DNA of 5,819 nucleotides from Bacteroidota bacterium (GTDB lineage: Bacteria; Bacteroidota; Bacteroidia; Chitinophagales; Chitinophagaceae). Location of the stretch: assembly GCA_016715505.1 (NCBI GenBank), contig JADJZY010000029.1:1-5819 (forward strand). Reading direction: 5' to 3'. The position numbers and the translations under genes were made by a program. Positions 1-5,819 of the stretch are shown piece after piece (position 1 is the first letter of the stretch; every line of letters begins with the position of its first letter). A model generated the notes under the pieces. That model had not been told where the DNA came from, ran no database searches, and worked only from the letters and a program-made list of their open reading frames with translations.

Positions 1-990
1 GATTTTACCATATTCACCGCCTCATTTTCATAGAACTGATAATCATCAAAGGCAACCACACTTTGGTTGGCCGGATCAGCAACATTTGATTTAGTCAATA
101 TTCTTTTGCCCGCGCCTTTATCTATCGTTACAAAATAATAAGAAGTATCTGAATAAAGATGCAGTTTATGGCTATAGCCCGGACAGGCAGCGGTTTTTTG
201 CCAACGATTAGGGCCTTTGGCATAGAACCAGGCAAAATCAAGAGAATCTAATACACCATCCTGCTCCCCTTTTACGGCAATGGCCAATTCTTGCAAATCA
301 TCAATTCTATCGTCTTGATTAGAAAAAGAAAGCATTTCGCCACCGGTCCCAAAAACTCTAATATTTCGCGGATCAAGCGTGGATAAATCAACCCCTTGTC
401 CCTTAAAAACTGACGATCCAACTTGTAACCCGCATCTTTACTAACGGCTATTTTAAACCAGGTTCCGGTATTCAAAACCGATTCGGTGGTATAAGAAAAT
501 CCTCTGTTCTTGGGGGGCTCTTACTTGGCGATATTGAAAATCGAAACCAAAAGAAACAAGTTTTCGTACACTCCTGTGGCAGGATTCTTACGAATTGGAA
601 CCAGATTAACCACAAAATAAGGCCTATTTTCAGTATTGACCCATTCGGTATTGATTTCAATTTGCTCTTCTATTTTGTTTAAATCAAGAGCATCCTTCTC
701 TATTTGTGTCAAAGGCAAAAAACTTGGTTGGGCCAACTGAAGTTCTACTCCCGCTGTGTTGCCCGGGGCCAAAAAACTTTTATTGAATATAGGAAGGTTT
801 CCCTTGGAGGGGAAAAATAGCTCCTTTAAAGGCCAGTAAACGTTGGGAAGTCCCATCTTCAGACTTAGTCTCAACAGGGGCTTGCCAAATTATTTTTTTC
901 GGAAGGTGCAACCTTATTTCGCACCTGAGCGTAAACACCCGGTACGAGCAACAGGCTCATCAACAAAACAAACAATCCCATTTTGCCCAT
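1..990 (-). CDS. porU: Type IX secretion system sortase PorU, N-terminal part (partial, indel-broken)
   Basis: PorU is the cell-surface C25-type cysteine protease of the type IX secretion system; it removes C-terminal sorting domains from cargo and attaches the cargo to the surface. The start at 990 gives a clear signal peptide (MGKMGLFVLLMSLLLVPGVY, then AQ). After repair of frames the protein shows PorU N-terminal hallmarks: KIIWQAPVETKSED, a TGTWFKIAVSKDAGYKLDRQ segment (about 410-470), LDPRNIRVFGTGGE (about 338-380), DDLQELAIAVKGEQDGVLD, FAWFYAKGPNRW and LYSDTSYYF (about 132-158). About 330 residues are present; the catalytic domain lies beyond the left edge. Breaks sit at T7 (893-899), G4 (809-812), T4 (561-564), G6 (512-517) and C4 (392-395); the pair at 561 and 512 compensate each other and create the in-frame stop at 521-523. 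An ATG at 1036 could be the true start if one A of 995-998 is extra, adding about 15 residues. Family call is firm; exact residues at the breaks are inferred. Confidence 0.9.
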
Positions 991-1196
991 TGACAAAACG
1001 TTTTACTACTGAATTATTAATTTTCACGCTTCTCATATAAAAACAGGTTGAATATACAGGTTGTTTGTGAATAAACACGAATGGCTAACGTTAGTTCACC
1101 TGATTTTATTGCGAAAGCAGAATTTGGATAATTTTTTGTTGTTTGTTGAAAAATCACTAATATTGTAAGCTAAACCCGAAAGCAATTGCCACAAAC
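991..1196. other. Divergent intergenic spacer between porU and porP
   Basis: AT-rich spacer between two genes transcribed away from each other, so it should carry promoters for both. I see a candidate promoter for porP (separate entry) and a perfect 10-bp palindrome CTAACGTTAG at 1085-1094. No convincing promoter for porU was found by eye on the minus strand. No ribosome binding site of the AGGAGG type precedes either start, which is normal for Bacteroidota. Positions 991-1036 may be the true N-terminus of porU if its start is the upstream ATG. Confidence 0.6.
1135..1165 (+). promoter_or_regulatory. Candidate Bacteroidota sigma-A promoter for porP-gldJ
   Basis: TTTG at 1135-1138 is followed after 19 nt by TAATATTG at 1158-1165. 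This resembles the known Bacteroidota primary-sigma consensus (TTTG, 19-21 nt, TAnnTTTG), with one mismatch in the -7 element. It would start transcription around 1172, some 25 nt ahead of the porP ATG. The match is short and the region T-rich, so chance is possible. Confidence 0.4.
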
Positions 1197-2149
1197 ATGG
1201 TGCGGATAAGAATTAAATTATTGCTGTTAATGCTGTTTGCAGGACTCGAACTGATGGCCCAAGACCCCCAGTTTAACAGTTCTACGCAAATCCTTTATAC
1301 CTAAACCCTGCCTTTGCAGGAACGGCACGTTGCCCTAGGGTGGCGTTAAACTATCGTAACCAGTGGCCTGGAATACCGGGCAACTTTATTACCTATAGTG
1401 CCTCTTACGACCAACACATTGATAATTTAGTGGGTGGTTTGGGGGTTTTAGTTACTAATGACCGTGCAGGTGCAGGAAAATTAACCACCACCACTTTTAG
1501 TGGAATGTATTCCTACCAATTAAGTATTAATCGTCATTTTCTGTTCGTGCAGGTTTACAAGCAACTTATTTTCAAAAAAGTCTTGATTGGTACGCCTTAA
1601 CCTTTGGTGACCAAATTTCTGACCGCAATGGCTTTATTTATAATACTGCCGAAACACCCATCGTTAACAGAAAAACAGGACCCGATTTCTCGGCAGGGGT
1701 TTTAGCTTTTAGTGATATTTTCTTTGGTGGTGTTGCCGTGCATCATTTAACAGAACCACAAGAAGGTTTTATTAAAGGGAATGCAAGCCGGATTCCAAGA
1801 AAAGACACGGTACATGCCGGTGCAGTTTTGCCTTTGAGCAAATACGAAGACATGACCATTTCTCCGAACTTATCTTTTTCAACAGCAAGCCAACTTTCAG
1901 CAATTAAATCTAGGTCTTTACTTTTCAAAATCTGCCATTGTAGGAGGTTTGTGGTACAGACATCAGGATGCCGTAATTGCTTTAATTGGTTTCAAACAAC
2001 CCCGCTATAGAATAGGCTATAGTTATGATGTTACGGTTAGTCGTTTGAGCAGCGCCTCGGCAGGATCTCATGAGATATCCCTGGTGCTCGATTTCAAATG
2101 CAAGCCGAAAAAGAAAAAGTTTAACACCATCAACTGTCCTACTTTTTAA
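1197..2149 (+). CDS. porP: PorP/SprF-family type IX secretion system membrane protein
   Basis: Outer-membrane beta-barrel family linked to type IX secretion and, for SprF, to surface display of gliding adhesins. The ATG at 1197 opens a signal peptide (MVRIRIKLLLLMLFAGLELM, then AQ). The mature N-terminus carries the family signature QFYANPLYLNPAFAGTA (tail 1283-1327), then ALNYRNQWPGIPG, YSASYDQHIDNLVGGLGVLV, LQATYFQKSLDWYALTFGDQ, VAVHHLTEPQ, an FQQQANFQQLNLGLYFSK segment, GGLWYR, GFKQPRYRIGYSYD and the C-terminal GSHEISL (2063-2083), ending in a Lys-rich tail and CPTF. Reconstructed length is about 317 residues, usual for the family. Three one-base errors break it: a missing C near 1277, a missing T in 1537-1540 and an extra T in 1875-1879. 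It lies 28 nt ahead of gldJ, suggesting one transcript. Bacteroidota carry many paralogues, so the symbol names the family, not a proven orthologue of porP or sprF. Confidence 0.9.
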
Positions 2150-2177
2150 TGTTAAATTCATCAATTCGAATTTTCCC

Positions 2178-3687
2178 ATGTTTAAAACGAGAAAAGCCCC
2201 TTGGAAATCATTGGCTGCCGTTGTGGTTATTTTAGCCAGCAGTTGTGCAAAGAAGCCTCCAACACTACCGGTTGGGAATTCAACAACACCGATAATGGTG
2301 GTTTTGAAAGACGTCCTTACGCAGAGCTAGAAACTGGCCCCGGTCTTGTGCTCATTGAAGGCGGTACCTTTATGATGGGTCGTGCAGAACATGATGTGAT
2401 GTACGATTGGAACATGCCCAAGAAGGGTTACTGTTTCTTCCTTTATATGGATGAGGTAGAAATTTCAAATTTCAATTATTTGGAATATCTATTTTGGCTG
2501 CGCAACGTTTATTCTGCCGATTACCCCGAGGTTTTGAAAAAAGCTTTGCCCGATACATTGGTATGGCGCGATCGTTTGGCTTTTAATGAGCCTTATGTAG
2601 AATATTATTTACGTCACCCTTCTTTCCGCGATTATCCGGTTGTGGGTATCAATTGGTTGCAAGCCAATGATTATGCTGCTTGGAGAACCGACCGCGTAAA
2701 TGAATTTATTTTGGTAAGAGAAGGAGTTCTTGAATTTGATCCATCTAACTGGGTAAATGAAAACAACTTTAATACCGAAGCTTATTTAGTTGGACAGTAC
2801 GAAGGAACAATTAAGAAAAATCTTCCAGATTTGAATGCAAAAGGAAGTGGTGAAAGAAAAGTTAGAATGGAGGATGGTATTTTACTTCCCCATTACCGCC
2901 TGCCCACCGAGGCAGAGTGGGAGTTTGCAGCGTATTCTTTGGTTGGAAACACTGTGGATGAAGTGATGGCTCAACGTAAACTTTATCCTTGGAATGGACA
3001 CTATGTTAGAAATGATCAGGAAAGTAACATTGGTGCTATGATGGCCAACTACAAAAGAGGCCGTGGAGACAACATGGGGTTGCAGGAAACCTAAACGACA
3101 ACGCAGACATTACTGCTCCGGTTTATTCTTATTGGCCAAATGATTACGGTTTGTACAACATGGCCGGTAACGTAAGTGAGTGGGTAATGGACGTTTATCG
3201 TCCTGTTTCAAACGAAGATCGCACCGACTTTAGAGCTTTCCGTGGAAATGTTTTCCAAACCAAAGAACTCAACGAAGAAGGTGCAGTAGCTGATAAAGAT
3301 TCCTTGGGCCATATCAAATACCGCAATGTAAACGGGGAGGCGGATAACCTTGATGAAAGAAGAAACTATAAGACTGCTGATAACATAAACTACTTAGATG
3401 GCGATGTGCCTTCTCAGTTATCCACTGATTGGATTGCCAATCCCGAAGGAGAGCAACCTACAAGTTCTTATATGTATGATGCCTTCAAAAAAACACCTGA
3501 GTATAATATTCAATCTATGATTGATGACAAAGCCAGGGTTTACAAAGGTGGTAGTTGGAAAGACCGAGCCTATTGGATGGTTCCCGGTACCAGAAGATTT
3601 TTGGATGAAAGACAATCAACTGATTACATTGGATTCCGCTGTGCAATGACGCGCGTTGGAGCACCGGTTGGTCTGAACAGTAAATAA
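2178..3687 (+). CDS. gldJ: Gliding motility / T9SS lipoprotein GldJ
   Basis: GldJ is an outer-membrane-attached lipoprotein needed for gliding and type IX secretion and for stability of its paralogue GldK. The ATG at 2178 gives a lipoprotein signal (MFKTRKAPWKSLAAVVVILA, then SSC) with the lipidated Cys at residue 23 (codon 2244-2246). Then come an NTTGWEFNNTDNGGF linker and a sulfatase-modifying-factor fold: LVLIEGGTFMMGR (to 2383), LRHPSFRDYPVVGINW, RLPTEAEWEFAA (2897-2932), KLYPWNGHYVR, KRGRGDNMG, YGLYNMAGNVSEWVMDVYRP (about 3139-3198), KGGSWKDRAYW (about 3544-3576) and GFRCAM (3631-3648). The catalytic cysteines of true formylglycine-generating enzyme are absent around GGSW, fitting a structural role. 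Reconstructed length is about 503 residues, somewhat under the ~560 I recall for Flavobacterium. Two one-base deletions break it: an A in 2249-2251 and a G in 3076-3079. GldK is the alternative, but the TGW linker and the PWNGH / RGRGD region favour GldJ. Confidence 0.93.
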
Positions 3688-3707
3688 AAAAAAACAAAAA
3701 TTTAATC

Positions 3708-3740
3708 AAAATCCTCGGTACAAAAACCGGGGATTTTTTT
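3708..3740 (+). terminator. Intrinsic terminator after gldJ
   Basis: ATCCTCGGT (3711-3719) pairs with ACCGGGGAT (3726-3734) through nine base pairs, one of them G-U, around an ACAAAA loop. AAA before the stem can extend the pairing into the T run. Seven T residues follow at 3734-3740. It begins 20 nt after the gldJ stop and should end the porP-gldJ transcript, but its T run ends only two bases before the apparent murF ATG. Confidence 0.8.
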
Positions 3741-3742
3741 GT

Positions 3743-5062
3743 ATGAAAAAGCAGCTATCAAGAGGTTTACGAAGCCTTTCTAAAAAGTAGTGGTGTTTCT
3801 ACAGATACCCGAAAAATTGATAACGATTGTATATTTTTTGCCCTGCGAGGCGAAAATTTTGATGCCAATACCTTTGCAGAAGAAGCCATAAAAAAGGTGC
3901 CGCCTTTGTGGTGATTGACCTCGAAAGAATTTTTTTTAAGGATGATAGAACTTTATTGGTTGATGATTCTTGGATTGTTTGCAGCAGGTGGCCAAAATGC
4001 ATCGCGAGAGTATCAGTATTCCATTCATTGGATTAACAGGCTCTAATGGCAAAACAACCACCAAGGAATTAATTAGAGAAGTGCTCTCCCAAAAATACAA
4101 GGTGTATTTGGCTACAGAAGGCAATTTAAACAACCACATCGGGTTGCCTTAACCTTTACTGAAATTAAAAAAGGAACATGAAATTGCGGTCATTGAAATG
4201 GGTGCGAACCACCAAAAGGAAATTGAATTTTTAAGTAGTCTTGCTCAACCCGATTATGGATTAATTACCTCTATTGGTAAAGCCCACTTGGAAGGTTTTG
4301 GGGGATTTGAAGGCGTGATAAAAGCAAAAACAGAACTCTATCAATTTATAGAAAAGAACCAAGGGAAATTGTTGGTAAACGGAGATGATGAACTGCTCAA
4401 TCGCCTATCAGGAAAGCTGAAAAAAATCACTTTCGGAACAAGTGATTCGAATGATTTGCAGGCATCAGATTACGAGTGGCAACCTTGGGTTGGCTTTCGT
4501 TTTTCATGGAAGAACGAAAATAAAACAAGAAAATTTTTTACCCAATTAACCGGTCGGTATAATTTGGACAATGTCCTAAGTGCAGTTTGTTTTGGAAAAA
4601 TTTTTGAAGTTGAAAATGAAAAAATTATTCAAGCATTAGAAAACTATTCACCTAACAACAATCGCTCACAGTGGGTTGAAAAAGGCCACACAGCATTTTG
4701 TTGGATGCCTACAATGCCAATCCCAGCAGCATGATGGCAGCATTGGAAAATTTCGTGGGTTTAGACAACCAAGAAAAACAGTATTCTTGGGCGACATGTT
4801 TGAGTTGGGTGCTGAGGCAGCGCAAGAGCATGAAAATATTGTGCAATGGATTGCGCAACAGCAAAAACTAAAAGCGATTTTTGTGGACCTTTGTTTGTGG
4901 CTGCAGGTAAAATTGCAAGAGCAGTGCAAGTTTTTTTTGGATGCTTGAAGCCTGTATGAATGCTGTAACGATTAAGGATATTGCTTCAGGGAAAGTTTTT
5001 TGATAAAGGGTAGCAGGGGAATGAAAATGGAAAAGTGTTTTGGATTGTTTGAGGGATTGTAA
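3743..5062 (+). CDS. murF: UDP-N-acetylmuramoyl-tripeptide--D-alanyl-D-alanine ligase MurF (indel-broken)
   Basis: MurF is the cytoplasmic, ATP-dependent Mur ligase that adds D-Ala-D-Ala to the UDP-MurNAc-tripeptide, completing the pentapeptide precursor. Visible in order: GVSTDTRKI and CIFFALRGENFDANTFAEEA (substrate-binding N domain); the P-loop TGSNGKTTTK (4036-4065); EGNLNNHIGLP; EMGANHQKEIEFL (from 4195); IGKAHLEGFGG (4273-4305); LTGRYNLDNVLSAV; NNRSQW (4657-4674); LDAYNANPSSM (to 4733); LGDMFELG (4787-4810); and near the C-terminus LIKGSRGMKME (to 5032). The reconstructed length of about 440 residues is normal for MurF. ATG 3743 is the only start at the right distance (about 20 codons) before TDTR. 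Indels break it near 3754, 3896, 3970, 4698, 4776, 4886, 4931-4946 and 4996-5001; the in-frame stop at 4150-4152 comes from a missing T and an extra T cancelling in a PLTLL segment. I take these as sequencing errors, since an essential enzyme keeps all its motifs. Confidence 0.92.
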
Positions 5063-5064
5063 TG

Positions 5065-5234
5065 TTTTGGTGGTTGTTGGCGGAACACCAACCAGACGGG
5101 CTCCTTGGGTGGCGCTTGCAAATAAAAAAATTTTGGTGGTTGGTGGCGGAACACCAACCACACGGGTCTTCTTGGGTGGCATTTTCAAATAAAAAATTTT
5201 TTTGGTGCTTGGTGGCGGAACACCAACCACACGT
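5065..5234. repeat. Tandem 66/69-bp hairpin repeat, about 2.5 units
   Basis: Three copies begin TTTTGG at 5065, 5131 and 5200. Each holds an inverted repeat of the form GTGGTTGGTG, loop GCGGAA, CACCAACCAC: arms 5070-5079/5086-5095, 5136-5145/5152-5161 (perfect) and 5205-5214/5221-5230. Loop and right arm are nearly invariant while the left arm carries the changes. Between hairpins lies a conserved spacer with CTTGGGTGGC and CAAATAAAAAA. The third copy ends soon after its hairpin. The array starts 3 nt after the murF stop, in a convergent spacer. On the minus strand each hairpin is followed by CAAAATTTTTTT or similar, so it could act as a terminator for leftward transcription; a REP/BIME-like dispersed element is the other reading. 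Confidence 0.85.
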
Positions 5235-5281
5235 GGAAAACTTCTGTTTCCCCAAGGACTCTTTTCACACATGCAACCCTG

Positions 5282-5418
5282 AATTGAATTTCAATCCTGG
5301 CGCTGAGGATAAATGGATACAGATTTTTTAATACTTTAATTTCCGGGTTGTTCTTCTTCGTTAATCCTATTTTGCAATCCATTTCTCCAACGCAGGAATA
5401 CAGGATTGAAATTCAATT
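5282..5418. repeat. 137-bp long inverted repeat with perfect 18-bp ends
   Basis: AATTGAATTTCAATCCTG at 5282-5299 is the exact reverse complement of 5401-5418. A second inner pair, GGATAAATGGAT (5307-5318) and ATCCATTTCTCC (5377-5388), matches at 11 of 12 positions in the same nested order, so the whole stretch could fold as one long imperfect stem with an AT-rich loop (5319-5376). Each outer arm also contains its own small palindrome (ATTGAA, one base, TTCAAT). It holds no open reading frame. It could be a miniature transposon relic or a structured RNA; no clear target-site duplication is visible. Confidence 0.75.
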
Positions 5419-5542
5419 GGCTGAGTCTGGTGAAACAGGCCCCACCCCACTTACGGCTTCGTTAAACTAAAGGAGTTTTAACTCCATTGTTTTGAGTAAT
5501 TTTTTTGCCTTAGCTGCAAAGGCCAAACAAAAGTATTCCCCG
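5419..5542. other. Spacer with a small palindrome
   Basis: No gene is seen here. The only structure is GGAGTT, TT, AACTCC at 5472-5485, which overlaps an alternative pairing of GTTAAACT (5461-5468) with AGTTTTAAC (one bulged T). A run of seven T follows about 18 nt downstream, too far for a standard terminator. Confidence 0.4.
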
Positions 5543-5618
5543 GCTACCGCAAGCGTCCCGCTTGGTGCCCTTTATTAAGTAAATGGAATTATGCCACAAG
5601 CGGGACGCTTGCGGCAGC
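5543..5618. repeat. REP-like nested inverted repeat (22-bp arms, 32-bp gap)
   Basis: CCGCAAGCGTCCCGCTTG at 5547-5564 is the exact reverse complement of 5597-5614; with one mismatch the arms extend to 5543-5564 and 5597-5618. Each arm is itself a palindrome (CAAGCG, three bases, CGCTTG), so it can form either two small hairpins or one long stem. The arms are GC-rich while the 32-bp gap and the flanks are AT-rich, which points to a dispersed repeat rather than local sequence. No transposase is in the window. Confidence 0.8.
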
Positions 5619-5662
5619 GTGCAGCGATTAGCTATCGCCAAAAGCAAGCCGAAGTAATGCAA

Positions 5663-5703
5663 GAAAATCGGAATTAAAAAGTTTTAAACTTTCTAATTCC
5701 GAT
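5663..5703 (-). terminator. Hairpin terminator for the leftward acyl-CoA dehydrogenase gene
   Basis: ATCGGAATTA (5667-5676) pairs perfectly with TAATTCCGAT (5694-5703); inside, AAAGTTT and AAACTTT (5678-5692) continue the stem past one A/C mismatch. Read on the minus strand, the stem begins 21 nt after the dehydrogenase stop and is followed by TTTTC. The T tract is short, so termination strength is uncertain. It is not a plus-strand terminator because GAAAAAAAA follows on that side. Confidence 0.6.
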
Positions 5704-5724
5704 GAAAAAAAATAACGTGAGGGC

Positions 5725-5819
5725 TTATCCTAAAACGCTTCTTGAAATTACAATTTTTTGAACCTCAGGTTGTGCCTTCGTATATCTGTGTAATTTTTGC
5801 ATCACGCATCAATCGCTCC
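5725..5819 (-). CDS. Acyl-CoA dehydrogenase, C-terminal end (partial)
   Basis: Acyl-CoA dehydrogenases are FAD enzymes that introduce the alpha-beta double bond into acyl-CoA thioesters, passing electrons to ETF. Only the last ~30 codons lie in the window, read leftward from the right edge: ERLMRDAKITQIYEGT, then after a one-base repair TEVQKIVISRSVLG and a TAA at 5727-5725. RDAKITQIYEGT followed by Q-IVISR is the C-terminal signature of the family, and the Glu of YEGT is the position of the catalytic base in medium- and short-chain members. One extra base near 5768-5769 shifts the frame. The chain-length class and the specific pathway (fatty acid or branched-chain amino acid breakdown) cannot be told from this piece. 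It converges on murF across the repeat-rich spacer. Confidence 0.88.

Noticed and set aside
843..1040. Plus-strand 65-residue open frame
   Set aside because: It is antisense to the porU signal peptide and start region and has no recognisable protein features.
1743..2179. Minus-strand open frames under porP
   Set aside because: The plus strand encodes clear PorP/SprF sequence across the whole interval.
3070..3100. Programmed frameshift in gldJ at the GGGG run
   Set aside because: No slippery heptamer or downstream pseudoknot stands out, and comparable breaks occur in all five genes, so sequencing error explains it.
2178..3687. Formylglycine-generating sulfatase-modifying enzyme
   Set aside because: A lipoprotein signal, GldJ-type motifs, T9SS neighbours and missing catalytic cysteines point to GldJ.
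4150..4152. True nonsense codon in murF
   Set aside because: Restoring one T before and dropping one T after gives the conserved IGLPLTLL stretch, so two cancelling homopolymer errors are the simpler reading.
5065..5234. Possible CRISPR array
   Set aside because: Only about 2.5 units, and the segments between hairpins are themselves repeated rather than unique spacers; no cas gene nearby.
4868..5272. 134-residue minus-strand open frame across the repeat array and the murF 3' end
   Set aside because: It is antisense to conserved murF C-terminal sequence and its repeated motif is simply the translated palindrome array.
5185..5382. Minus-strand 65-residue open frame in the spacer
   Set aside because: It consists of repeat-array and foldback sequence, with no conserved protein pattern.
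5401..5418. GGATTGAAA-like string resembling a CRISPR repeat end
   Set aside because: It occurs as a single inverted pair, not as direct repeats with regular spacing.

Overview
The window looks like chromosomal DNA from a member of the Bacteroidota, probably a gliding or T9SS-equipped lineage. The evidence is gene content found only in that phylum (PorU, PorP/SprF and GldJ of the type IX secretion/gliding apparatus), AT-rich spacers, no obvious Shine-Dalgarno sequences, and a candidate Bacteroidota-type promoter (TTTG, 19 nt, TAATATTG). Genus cannot be assigned from what I can see.

Layout: (1) about 1-990, minus strand: N-terminal third of the T9SS sortase PorU, running off the left edge. 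(2) 991-1196: divergent spacer with a candidate promoter for the rightward genes. (3) 1197-2149, plus: PorP/SprF-family outer-membrane protein. (4) 2178-3687, plus: gliding/T9SS lipoprotein GldJ, 28 nt after porP and probably cotranscribed. (5) 3708-3740: intrinsic terminator. (6) 3743-5062, plus: murF, starting almost on top of that terminator. (7) 5063-5724: a 660-bp spacer between convergent genes, without a credible gene but packed with inverted repeats: tandem 66/69-bp hairpin units, a 137-bp long inverted repeat, a small palindrome, a 22-bp nested inverted repeat, and a terminator hairpin for the leftward gene. (8) 5725-5819, minus: the last ~30 codons of an acyl-CoA dehydrogenase, entering from the right edge.

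All five genes are broken by single-base indels, nearly all at homopolymer runs. The protein signal resumes cleanly in another frame each time, so I read this as uncorrected long-read or pyrosequencing error rather than gene decay. Coordinates given for genes are for the reconstructed whole gene. Functionally, PorU (processing and anchoring of T9SS cargo), PorP/SprF (outer-membrane component) and GldJ (lipoprotein of the periplasmic ring) are parts of one secretion/motility machine; MurF is a peptidoglycan precursor ligase next door. I found no convincing new gene system. The least explained material is the repeat-rich convergent spacer.
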